This document shows, piece by piece, positions 29,293-37,282 of a DNA stretch of 64,000 nucleotides. Origin of the DNA: Acidobacteriota bacterium. GTDB lineage: Bacteria; Acidobacteriota; Vicinamibacteria; Vicinamibacterales; SCN-69-37. Position numbers and translations under genes: made by a program. The stretch covers positions 1 to 64,000 of the forward strand of contig JADYYY010000005.1 in assembly GCA_020853395.1 (NCBI GenBank). The letters are read 5' to 3'. The first letter of the stretch is position 1; each line of letters starts with the position of its first letter. The notes beneath the pieces are model-generated. The model did no database searches. It had not been told where the DNA came from and saw only the letters and a list, made by a program, of their open reading frames with translations.

Positions 29293-30273
29293 ATGAACCC
29301 GCTGCCGCTCGCCGTCCTCGTCTTCGTCGTGGTCGCCGCGCTGGCGATCGTGCCGTACTACGTCCTCGTCGTCCGCAACGAGGAGGCGGAGCGGCGCACG
29401 CTGCGCAAGCGGCTGCGCGGCGCGGTCCCGCGCGCGGCCGGCCAGGCCGGCACGGGCGGCGTGCTCAAGGACGAGGAGCGCCTCAGCGCCATCGCGCCGC
29501 TGCACCGCATGCTCGCCGGCGGAACGGTCGTCGCCGGCTGGCTGCGGACGATGGTCAGCCAGTCGGGCGCGCGCGTCACGGTCGGCCAGCTCGTCCTCGG
29601 ATCCGCCTGTCTCGTGCTGCTCGTCGATCTGTTCGTCACCGCGCGCACGGGCCTCTGGTGGTTGGGCGCGATCCTGGGGCTCGCCGCCGGCTTCGTCCCG
29701 TTCATCGTGCTGCGCGTCCTGCGCGCGCGCCGGCTGTCGGCGTTCGAGGAGCACTTCCCCGAGGCCATCGACCTCATCGCCCGCACGCTGCGCGCGGGCC
29801 ACGCGTTCTCCACGGGCCTGCGGCTGGCCGCCGACGAGCTGCCGGATCCGGTCCGCAGCGAGTTCCAACTGCTGCACGATCAGCAGAACTACGGGCTGCC
29901 GATCACGGACGGGCTGAAGGACTTCGCGCGGCGCGTCCCGATCATCGACGCGCGCTTCTTCGTGACGGCGGTCCTCACGCAGCGCGAGGCGGGCGGCAAC
30001 CTCGCCGAGGTGCTCGACAACCTCGCCACGGTCATTCGCGAGCGCTTCCGCATCAAGCGCCAGTTGCAGGTGATGACCGCGCGCGGCCGCCTGACCGGCT
30101 GGATCCTCGCGGCGCTGCCGCCGGCTCTCGGCGGCTTCTTCCTGATCCGCATGCCCGAGCACTTCCGGATCCTGATCGAGGAGCCGCTCGGCCTCCGCAT
30201 GATTCTCGTGGCCGTGGTCCTCCAGCTCATCGGCGCCGTGATGATCCACAAGATCACCGCGGTGGAGTACTGA
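29293..30273 (+). CDS. tadB: Tad pilus platform protein TadB
   Basis: This inner-membrane platform protein has 326 aa and a T2SSF domain (FPEAIDLIARTLRAGHAFSTGLRLAADELPDPV to GGNLAEVLDNLATVIRERFRIKRQLQVMTA). Two hydrophobic helices lie before the domain (one at the N-terminus, a pair near 100-135) and two after it, the standard TadB layout. It pairs with TadC to bridge the ATPase and the growing pilus. It is separated by one base from cpaF and two from tadC. Confidence 0.93.
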   Translation: MNPLPLAVLVFVVVAALAIVPYYVLVVRNEEAERRTLRKRLRGAVPRAAGQAGTGGVLKDEERLSAIAPLHRMLAGGTVVAGWLRTMVSQSGARVTVGQLVLGSACLVLLVDLFVTARTGLWWLGAILGLAAGFVPFIVLRVLRARRLSAFEEHFPEAIDLIARTLRAGHAFSTGLRLAADELPDPVRSEFQLLHDQQNYGLPITDGLKDFARRVPIIDARFFVTAVLTQREAGGNLAEVLDNLATVIRERFRIKRQLQVMTARGRLTGWILAALPPALGGFFLIRMPEHFRILIEEPLGLRMILVAVVLQLIGAVMIHKITAVEY

Positions 30274-30275
30274 TC

Positions 30276-31190
30276 GTGCCTCCCCTGCTCCTGGCGACGC
30301 TCGCGGCCGTGTTCCTGTCGGTGGCGCTCGTCACCGGCAGCGTGACGTGGATCGTGCTGACGCGGGCGGCCCCGGGCCGCCGCCGGCTCGAGACGCTGAC
30401 GCAGCCGCGGGTCTCGTCGCTGCTCGTCCTCGACGCCGGCCAACTGACCGCCGCGCCCGATCCGCTGTGGGACAAGGTGGCCGCGATGCTGCCGACGTCG
30501 CGCGGCACGGTCAAACGGCTCCGCCGCGAGCTGTCGCTGGCCGGCTACGACTCGGCAAAGGCGGCCGGCCTGTTCTCGCTCGCCGAGCTGACGCTCCCGC
30601 TCGTGCTCGGCAGCATCCCGCTGCTCGCGCTGGGCGATTCGCGCCGGTGGATGGCGGCGGCGCTCGGCGCGATCGCCGGCTACATGCTGCCGGGCGTGGT
30701 GCTGCGGCGCCGGTTGCGGCAACGCCAGAAGGAAATCCAGAACGGCCTCGCCGACGCCCTCGATCTGCTCGTCCTCTGCCTCGAAGCGGGATCGGGCCTC
30801 GACCAGGCGATCGTCAAGGCGAGCGACGAGCTGTCCGTGGCGTATCCGGCCCTCGGCGATCAGCTCCGGCTGGTCGTGAGCGAAACGCGCGCCGGCAAGT
30901 CGCGGCTCGATGCGTTCCGGGCCCTCGCGACCCGCACACAGGTGGACGAGGTGCGGGCGCTCGTCACGATGCTGGTGCAGACCGATCGCTTCGGCACCAG
31001 CGTCGCCCAGGCGCTTCGCACGCACGCCGACGTCTGCCGGACCAAGCGCCGGCAGCGGGCCGAAGAGAAGGCGGAGAAGGTCGCCGTCAAGCTGGTCTTC
31101 CCGCTCGTGTTCTGTCTGTTTCCCGCGCTGTACGTGGTGATGCTGGGCCCGGCGTTCCTCCAGTTCATGAGGACGTTCGGGTCGAACTAG
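30276..31190 (+). CDS. tadC: Tad pilus platform protein TadC
   Basis: The GTG start lies two bases after the tadB stop. The 304-aa product has an N-terminal helix, a central helix pair (LPLVLGSIPLLALG... AAALGAIAGYMLPGVVL), a T2SSF domain (QNGLADALDLLVLCLEAGSGLDQAIVKASDELSVAYP to EVRALVTMLVQTDRFGTSVAQALRTHADVCRTKRRQRAEEKAEKV) and a final helix. This is the partner platform protein of TadB, and the typical paralogous pair is complete. Confidence 0.93.
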   Translation: MPPLLLATLAAVFLSVALVTGSVTWIVLTRAAPGRRRLETLTQPRVSSLLVLDAGQLTAAPDPLWDKVAAMLPTSRGTVKRLRRELSLAGYDSAKAAGLFSLAELTLPLVLGSIPLLALGDSRRWMAAALGAIAGYMLPGVVLRRRLRQRQKEIQNGLADALDLLVLCLEAGSGLDQAIVKASDELSVAYPALGDQLRLVVSETRAGKSRLDAFRALATRTQVDEVRALVTMLVQTDRFGTSVAQALRTHADVCRTKRRQRAEEKAEKVAVKLVFPLVFCLFPALYVVMLGPAFLQFMRTFGSN

Positions 31191-31222
31191 CCGGCATGGT
31201 GCCGGCACACAAGGAGGAAGCT

Positions 31223-31321
31223 ATGCCGTCGTCCACGATCGTGCTCATGGGAGTTGCCGGAGTGTTCCTGATGCTCTACCTCGCGCGCCGGCGCAGCCGG
31301 CTGAAGCGCGACGACGCGTGA
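31223..31321 (+). CDS. 32-residue single-helix membrane peptide in the Tad locus
   Basis: A perfect AAGGAGG at 31211-31217 sits five bases before the ATG, the strongest ribosome binding site of the locus. The product is 32 aa: a short polar start, one hydrophobic helix (IVLMGVAGVFLMLYLA) and a very basic end (RRRSRLKRDD). No family is recognised. Its place between tadC and the AAA ATPase and the strong initiation signal suggest a real small subunit, perhaps a membrane adaptor for the platform or ATPase. Confidence 0.6.
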   Translation: MPSSTIVLMGVAGVFLMLYLARRRSRLKRDDA

Positions 31322-31352
31322 TCGCGTCGCGGGGCCTGGCTCCCGGATCGCC

Positions 31353-32690
31353 GTGCCCGATCATCCGCTGACCCTCGTCCCGCCGAAGCCGCCTCGAGCG
31401 CAGGCCATGGTGCCGGATCTGCCGGCCCCCAGCACGCTCGAGGCGTCCGGCCTCACACGCGATCTGCTGATGCAGCTCGCGCTGAAGACGCTGCACTTCG
31501 CCGGCGAGCTGTCGGGAGCCGATCTCGCGCGGCGCCTCGGCGTGCTCTTCGCCGTGGTCGAACCCGCCATCGAGTTCCTCCGCAGCCAGCGGCACGTGGA
31601 GGTCGTCGGCGCGGCGATCGTCGGCGGCGCATCCTACCGCTACCGCATCACGACCGAAGGCCGGGCCGCCGCCGGCGCGATGCTCGAGCACGACCAGTAC
31701 GTCGGGGTCGCGCCCGTCCCGCTCGCCCAGTACGCGCGCTACATGGCAACGGTCGCGGCCACGCGGAGCGAGCCGGTGACGCGCCAGCGCGTCGCCCAGA
31801 CTTTCTCGCATCTCGTGCTGAGCGATCGGGTGCTCGAGGAGATCGGACCGGCGGTCAACAGCGGGCACTCGCTGTTCATCTACGGCCCGCCGGGCAACGG
31901 CAAGACCATGATTGCCCAAGGCCTGCGCAGCCTGCTCGGCGGCCAGGTCGCCGTGCCGCATGCGCTCGAGGTCGACGGGAGCATCATCACGGTCTTCGAC
32001 CGCGTGACGCACGAGCCCGCGCCCGGCCTGCTCGACTTTCCGGAGGAGACGATCGCGGTCGACAAGGCGCAGGACCAGCGATGGGTCGTGTGCCGCCGGC
32101 CGCTCGTCGGCGTCGGCGGCGAGCTGTCGGTCGAGAGCTTCGACCTGACGCACCACGATCGGCTGGGCTTCTATCGCGCGCCGCTCCAGCTCGTGTCGAA
32201 CGGCGGCGTGCTGCTCATCGACGATTTCGGCCGGCAGCGCTGCCGGCCGGACGATCTGCTGAACCGGTGGATGGTGCCGCTCGAGAGCGGGGTGGACTAC
32301 CTGACGCTGCGCACCGGCCTGAAGTTCGCGGTGCCGTTCCACGTGTTCGTCGCGTTCGCGACGAACCTCAATCCGCGCGACCTGGTCGACGAGGCGTTCC
32401 TGCGCCGGGTGCAATACAAGGTCTTCGCGTCCGATCCGACCGACGAGCAGTTCGTGCGCATCTTCGAGAAGCACTGCGAGGCGGCGGGCGCGACCGCGCG
32501 GCGCGGACTCGCCGAATGGCTGCTCCGCGAGTACTACACGCCGCGCGGCATCGTGCCGCGAGGCTGTCATCCCCGCGATCTGATCAACCACGCGCTGCTG
32601 CTCGCCCGCTATCGCGGCGACCCGCCCGTGCTCACCCCCGAGCTGATGGTGGAAGCCTGCGACGGCTACTTCGTCGGCGAGACGCCCTGA
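31353..32690 (+). CDS. AAA ATPase with N-terminal winged helix, Tad-associated, 445 aa
   Basis: The GTG start gives a proline-rich tail, then a winged-helix-like domain (about residues 30-100, LTRDLLMQLALKTLHFAGELSGADLARRLG). The AAA+ core has Walker A GPPGNGKT at 178-185, Walker B GGVLLIDDFGRQR, sensor-like VAFATNLNPRDLVDEAFLRRV, and arginine-rich C-terminal helices. The pattern is MoxR/RarA-like; similar proteins occur near pilus genes, but the job is unknown. It is not one of the canonical Tad proteins. It could be a chaperone that remodels pilus parts or controls the locus. Confidence 0.75.
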   Translation: MPDHPLTLVPPKPPRAQAMVPDLPAPSTLEASGLTRDLLMQLALKTLHFAGELSGADLARRLGVLFAVVEPAIEFLRSQRHVEVVGAAIVGGASYRYRITTEGRAAAGAMLEHDQYVGVAPVPLAQYARYMATVAATRSEPVTRQRVAQTFSHLVLSDRVLEEIGPAVNSGHSLFIYGPPGNGKTMIAQGLRSLLGGQVAVPHALEVDGSIITVFDRVTHEPAPGLLDFPEETIAVDKAQDQRWVVCRRPLVGVGGELSVESFDLTHHDRLGFYRAPLQLVSNGGVLLIDDFGRQRCRPDDLLNRWMVPLESGVDYLTLRTGLKFAVPFHVFVAFATNLNPRDLVDEAFLRRVQYKVFASDPTDEQFVRIFEKHCEAAGATARRGLAEWLLREYYTPRGIVPRGCHPRDLINHALLLARYRGDPPVLTPELMVEACDGYFVGETP

Positions 32691-32716
32691 TCGAACCGGT
32701 CGCGGAGCGCCTGCGC

Positions 32717-34555
32717 ATGTCGTCGCTCATCCGATCCCACGGCATGCGGCTGCTCGTCGCCGGCACCTGGCTGGCCTGCGGCGCGTACGCCGCCCGCTTC
32801 GTCGATCGCGGCTGGGTGCCGCACGACGAAGGCACGATCGGCCAGAGCGCGATGCGCGTGCTCGCCCACGAGGTGCCGCACCGCGACTTCGACGACATGT
32901 ACACCGGCGGCCTGACGTACCTCAACGCCGCCGCGATGGCGGTCTTCGGCGAGAACCTGCGCGCGCCTCGGCTGGTCCTCCTGGCCGTGTTCATGGCGTT
33001 TCTCGCCGCCGTCTACGCGATTGGCCGGCGGGTCGCGCCAGCCGGCGCGGCCCTCGTGCTGATGATCCTCTGCGCCGTGTGGACGGTGCCGAACTACTTC
33101 GTGAGCCTGCCGTCCTGGTACAACCTGTTCTTCGCGACGTTCGGCACGCTCGCCTTCATGAAGTACTTCGACACGCGGCGCCGGCGCTGGCTGGCCGTCG
33201 CGGGTGCCCTCGGCGGCTGCTCGGTCCTCATGAAGATCTCCGGCGTCTTCTACCTGGCCGGAGGCCTCCTCGCGCTCGCGGCCACGGCCCGGGAGGATGG
33301 GCCACCCGGCCGGCACGCCAGCCCGCGGGTGCTCGTCTCAGTGCTGGCCGGGCTCGTGATGCTGGCGCAGGCCGCGCTCGTCGCCAACCACCAGCTCACG
33401 CCGGCGCTCTTGCAGATCCTGCTGCCCGCGACGGCCGTCGTGCTCTTTCACGCGTGGACGGAATGGCGGGCCGGCGGGCCGGATCTGCGCGCGCGCGCCG
33501 CCCGATTCCACGCCGACGCGTGGCCGTTCGTCGCGGGGGCCGTCGTGCCGATGGCGCTCTTCGCGGCGTGGTTCGCCGCACACGGCGCCCTGGCCGACCT
33601 GCTGCGCGGCGTCTTCATCCTGCCGCAGCGCAGGCTGAGCGAGGCGGCGGCCGATCCGCCGGGCGCGGCCACGCTCGTGCTCGGCATCCCCTGTCTCGCC
33701 ATGATCCTGGCGGGCGCCACGCGGCGCGTGCCGTACGCCGGCGGGCTGGCGGCGCTCGCCGCGGCAGCGCTCGGCTGGCTGCTGCGGGATGCGGACCATC
33801 CGGTGATCTACAGCGCCGTGTGGTCGCTCGTCCGCACGCTGCCGCTCGTCGCCGTCGTCGCCTGCGCCTGGGTCCTGAGCACGCCGTCGTGGCGCGCGGA
33901 GCGAGACGCGCCGAGCCGCGCGCACGTGCACCTCTTGATGAGCCTGGCCGCGACGGTCTCGCTGATTCAACTTCCCTACGCGACCGGAATCTACTTCTGC
34001 TACGGCGTGCCGCTGTCGTTCCTGGCGCTCCTCGCCGTGGCGCGCACGCGCACGTGGGCGCCGCGATCGATTCACGCCGTGTCGGCGGCGTTCCTCATCG
34101 GGTTCGCGATGCTGTACATGAACACGGCGTACGTCTGGGCGCTCGGCCGCCGCTACGAGCCGTACGCCGTGAGCGCCGATCTCGGTCCGCGCGCGTCGCT
34201 TCGCGTGCGGCCCGCGGAAGCCGCGCTCTATCGCCAGCTCATCGAGGCGATCCAGGCGCACGCGCCGGCCGGCAGCACCATCTGGGCGGGTCCGGACTGC
34301 CCCGAGGTGTATTTCCTCGGCGGCTACGTCAATCCGACACGGGCCTTCTTCGACTTTCTCACGCCGGCACCGCTCACGGCCGAGCGAATGGAGTCCATGC
34401 TCGCGCGCTCGGCGATCCAGGCGGCGGTCCTGAACACGACGCCGCTCTTCTCGCCGCCGGTCGATCCCGCGATCGTCGCCGTGCTGCGCCGTCACTTCCC
34501 GGAGGTGCAGCGCGTCGGCCCGTTCGAAGTGTTCGGAACGGGACTCTCGCCGTAG
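32717..34555 (+). CDS. Polytopic membrane protein, GT39-like glycosyltransferase, 612 aa
   Basis: About twelve hydrophobic helices. After the first helix comes RGWVPHDEGTIGQSAMRVLAHEVPHRDFDDMYTGGLTYLNA: a DE pair plus the tyrosine-rich loop typical of GT39/PMT-like transferases (compare DEG and DxxY in this clan). The C-terminal soluble part (about 490-612) contains GSTIWAGPDCPEVYFLGGYVNPTRAFFDFL, common in relatives found in bacterial glycan clusters. It sits inside the Tad locus between the AAA ATPase and tadE, so glycosylation of pilin or pseudopilins is plausible but unproven. The ATG at 32717 is the first reasonable start. Confidence 0.75.
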   Translation: MSSLIRSHGMRLLVAGTWLACGAYAARFVDRGWVPHDEGTIGQSAMRVLAHEVPHRDFDDMYTGGLTYLNAAAMAVFGENLRAPRLVLLAVFMAFLAAVYAIGRRVAPAGAALVLMILCAVWTVPNYFVSLPSWYNLFFATFGTLAFMKYFDTRRRRWLAVAGALGGCSVLMKISGVFYLAGGLLALAATAREDGPPGRHASPRVLVSVLAGLVMLAQAALVANHQLTPALLQILLPATAVVLFHAWTEWRAGGPDLRARAARFHADAWPFVAGAVVPMALFAAWFAAHGALADLLRGVFILPQRRLSEAAADPPGAATLVLGIPCLAMILAGATRRVPYAGGLAALAAAALGWLLRDADHPVIYSAVWSLVRTLPLVAVVACAWVLSTPSWRAERDAPSRAHVHLLMSLAATVSLIQLPYATGIYFCYGVPLSFLALLAVARTRTWAPRSIHAVSAAFLIGFAMLYMNTAYVWALGRRYEPYAVSADLGPRASLRVRPAEAALYRQLIEAIQAHAPAGSTIWAGPDCPEVYFLGGYVNPTRAFFDFLTPAPLTAERMESMLARSAIQAAVLNTTPLFSPPVDPAIVAVLRRHFPEVQRVGPFEVFGTGLSP

Positions 34556-34668
34556 TGCGCCGGCGCGACGCTGCGTGTCGAAGTGTGATCGGCATGGCCC
34601 GTACGTGCCATCGACCGAGGCCAACGGATGCCGACAACAGGATTGAAGGACCAGATCGAAGGATGACG

Positions 34669-35130
34669 ATGACGTTCCGATCAGCAGGGAGACCGCACTG
34701 GCGCGACGACTCCGGACAGGCCCTCGTCGAGATCGCCCTGTCGTTGCCGCTGCTCCTCGCCGTGGTGTTCGGCATCGCCCAGTTCGGCATCACGTACAAC
34801 AACTACATCATGCTGACCGACGCCGTGCGGGCGGGCGCCCGCCAACTGTCGATCAGCCGCGGGCAGACCAACGCGTGCACGAAGGCGCGCGACCGAATCT
34901 ACGGATCGGCCGCGTCGCTGAGCTCCGGCAGCCTCTCGATCACGATGACGGTGGCCGGCGGCACCTACGGCTATCCCGGCACGTCGTGCCCGTCGAACAT
35001 CGGCACGTCGATGACCGGCGGTGCCGACGTGACCATCAGCGCCACGTATCCGTGCGGCCTCACGATCTTCGGGGTGAACTACGCACCCGGCTGCACGCTC
35101 TCCTCCCAGTCGACGGTGCGAATCGAATGA
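34669..35130 (+). CDS. tadE: Pseudopilin TadE
   Basis: The 153-aa product has a TadE-like processing site and helix: DDSGQALVEIALSLPLLLAVVFGIAQFG, with the Glu five residues after the cleaved position. It is a minor pilin-like protein of the Tad pilus. Two ATGs six bases apart are possible (34663 and 34669); AAGG ends directly against the first, so the second, with a six-base spacer, is preferred. The C-terminal half has four cysteines that could form disulfides outside. Its stop overlaps the tadG start by four bases. Confidence 0.88.
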   Translation: MTFRSAGRPHWRDDSGQALVEIALSLPLLLAVVFGIAQFGITYNNYIMLTDAVRAGARQLSISRGQTNACTKARDRIYGSAASLSSGSLSITMTVAGGTYGYPGTSCPSNIGTSMTGGADVTISATYPCGLTIFGVNYAPGCTLSSQSTVRIE

Positions 35131-36515
35131 CCCGCCGCGTCTTCGCCCACACCCGCGCTCGGCACCCGCTCGGCGACGACACCGGCCAGGCGGCCGTGAT
35201 GATCGCCGTCGCGCTCATCGCGCTGATCGGCCTGGCGGCGTTCACGATCGACGTCGGCTACGTGCTGAACGCGCGCAAGCAGCTCCAAGCGTCCACCGAT
35301 GCCGCCGCGGCCGCCGCGGCCCAGGAGCTGGGATCGGCCTCGCGCACGGCCGTGACCGCGAAGGCGCGCGAGTACAGCGCCGAGTCCGGACGGAAGAACG
35401 CGTACGGCAACCTGCCGAACGTGTCGACCGCGACCTCGTTCAAGTGCCTCACGACCATCGGGCTGCCGACGCCGTGCACGAACCCCGCCACGGCCAACGC
35501 CGTGACCGTCACCTCGACCGCAACGGTGCCCCTGTTCCTCGCCCGGGTGCTCGGCTTCAACACCATGAACATCCAGGCGGTGGCCACGGGCGTGATGAAA
35601 GGCGGCGGCCCACCGCCGCTGGACGTGATGATCATCGTCGACACGACGGCGTCGATGAACAGCAACTGCAGCGGCAGCGTGCCGGGCGTCTCGAACCCCC
35701 GCAAGCTCGACTGCGCGAAGTACGGCGTGCGGATCCTGCTCAACTCGCTGTGGCCGTGCCCCTACAGCCAGGGGAACTGCGGCGCGGCCAACGCCGGGGG
35801 CCACGTGTCCAATCCGTACGACGAAGTCGGCCTGATGATCTTCCCCGGCCTGAAGACCTCGTCGTCGATGTCGCAGGAGTGGGACTGCTCGACCAACGTG
35901 ACGTCGTCGGGCAACTACTCCTCCTGGGACATCGCCCGCTACAACGACTCACCGCAGTACACGGTGCAGGGGCTGGTGAGCAACTACAAGACCTCCGCGA
36001 CCGGCGCGCTGAACGGCGGAGGATCGAACCTCATCAAGGCGGTCGACTGGGCGGATGGCAACTCGTGTTCGTCGAGCACGTACGGGCTGGAGTCGCCCGG
36101 CGGCGTCGGCACCTACTTCGCCACGGTGATCACCGCGGCGCAGTCGGCGCTCGCGACGACCGGCCGTTCGACGGCGGGCAACGTGATCATCTTCGTGAGC
36201 GACGGCGACGCCGGCGCCGACTCGGCCGACGTGCCGTCCGGCGCCTACAACAACCAGTGCCAGCAGGCGATCACCGCCGCCGCCGCGGCCAAGGCGGCCG
36301 GCACGGCGGTGTACTCGGTGGCCTACGAGGCCTCCACGTCCGGCTCGAGCTGCAGCACGGATTCCTCCCTGTCGGCCTACCAGACGATGCAGCAGATCGC
36401 GTCGGACTCGACGAAGTTCTTCAGCCAGCCGACGGCCGGCGACCTGTCCGGTATCTTCCAGAAGATCGCCGCCGATCTGACGACGACCCGCTTGATCGAC
36501 GACGACGCGCAATAG
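35127..36515 (+). CDS. tadG: TadG-like protein with von Willebrand factor A domain, 462 aa
   Basis: The N-terminal TadG segment (DDTGQAAVMIAVALIALIGLAAFTIDVGYVLNARKQLQASTDAAAAAAAQEL) has the usual single helix followed by the ALQxxxDAAALAAA pattern. A vWA domain starts at LDVMIIVDTTASMNS (about residue 168); the metal site is DTTAS rather than the usual DxSxS. The rest of the domain carries many Ser, Gly and Cys residues and ends NVIIFVSDGDAG... SGIFQKIAADL. Such proteins are thought to act as pilus-associated adhesins or tips. It overlaps tadE by four bases. Confidence 0.9.
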   Translation: MTRRVFAHTRARHPLGDDTGQAAVMIAVALIALIGLAAFTIDVGYVLNARKQLQASTDAAAAAAAQELGSASRTAVTAKAREYSAESGRKNAYGNLPNVSTATSFKCLTTIGLPTPCTNPATANAVTVTSTATVPLFLARVLGFNTMNIQAVATGVMKGGGPPPLDVMIIVDTTASMNSNCSGSVPGVSNPRKLDCAKYGVRILLNSLWPCPYSQGNCGAANAGGHVSNPYDEVGLMIFPGLKTSSSMSQEWDCSTNVTSSGNYSSWDIARYNDSPQYTVQGLVSNYKTSATGALNGGGSNLIKAVDWADGNSCSSSTYGLESPGGVGTYFATVITAAQSALATTGRSTAGNVIIFVSDGDAGADSADVPSGAYNNQCQQAITAAAAAKAAGTAVYSVAYEASTSGSSCSTDSSLSAYQTMQQIASDSTKFFSQPTAGDLSGIFQKIAADLTTTRLIDDDAQ

Positions 36516-36601
36516 CGTCGCGCCCCCGTGCGCTCACCGGATATGCTTCGGCTGACGCGCTCGTCTCAGGCGCGCACATCCGCGACGGCTGCTGGACGAC
36601 G

Positions 36602-37273
36602 ATGCCCGAGATGACTGCCCCGGTGCGGATCGCCATCGCAGACGATCACCCGATCTTCCGCGATGGCCTCCGCGCGCTCCTCGAGCGCGAGCCGGACTTC
36701 ACCGTCGTCGGCGACGCCGGCGATGGCCGCACGGCCCTCGCGCTCGTGGACGGGCTCTCGCCCGACCTGCTGCTCTTGGACGTCGCCATGCCGCATCTCA
36801 CCGGGATGGCGGTGCTCGAACAGCTCGCCGAGCGAGGATCCGCCGTGAAGACGGTCCTGCTCACCGGCGCGGTGACGAGCGGCGACATCGTTCGCGCGCT
36901 GCAGCTCGGCGCGCGAGGCGTCGTGCTCAAGGAGTCGCCGACGGCGCTGCTGTTCGAGTGCATCCGCCGGGTGATGGCCGGACAGTACTGGGTTGGCCGC
37001 GACGGCGTCGCCGATCTGGTGCAGGTGCTCCGGAGCCTCACGTCGGAGATTGCGGAACAGCAGCAGCGTCAGTTCGGGCTGACCAAGCGGGAGCTGACGA
37101 TCGTGGGCGCGATCGTGTCGGGCCTCTCGAACAAAGAGATCGCGAGCCGGCTCTCGATCAGCGAGGACACCGTCAAGCACCATCTCAGCAACATCTTCAA
37201 CAAGGCGGGCGTCTCGAGCCGGCTGGAGCTCGCGCTGTTCGCCGTGCACCACAAGCTCGTGGACGGGTTCTGA
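36602..37273 (+). CDS. NarL/LuxR-type response regulator, 223 aa
   Basis: The receiver domain (residues 7-125) has Asp14-Asp15, phospho-acceptor Asp60 in LLLLDVAMPH, Thr/Ser near 88 and Lys110. A LuxR helix-turn-helix follows (FGLTKRELTIVGAIVSGLSNKEIASRLSISEDTVKHHLSNIFNKAGVSSR). The protein is complete and should bind DNA after phosphorylation. No histidine kinase is adjacent. It follows tadG by 86 bases on the same strand and is a natural candidate to regulate the pilus locus. Confidence 0.9.
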   Translation: MPEMTAPVRIAIADDHPIFRDGLRALLEREPDFTVVGDAGDGRTALALVDGLSPDLLLLDVAMPHLTGMAVLEQLAERGSAVKTVLLTGAVTSGDIVRALQLGARGVVLKESPTALLFECIRRVMAGQYWVGRDGVADLVQVLRSLTSEIAEQQQRQFGLTKRELTIVGAIVSGLSNKEIASRLSISEDTVKHHLSNIFNKAGVSSRLELALFAVHHKLVDGF

Positions 37274-37282
37274 GCACGCCGC

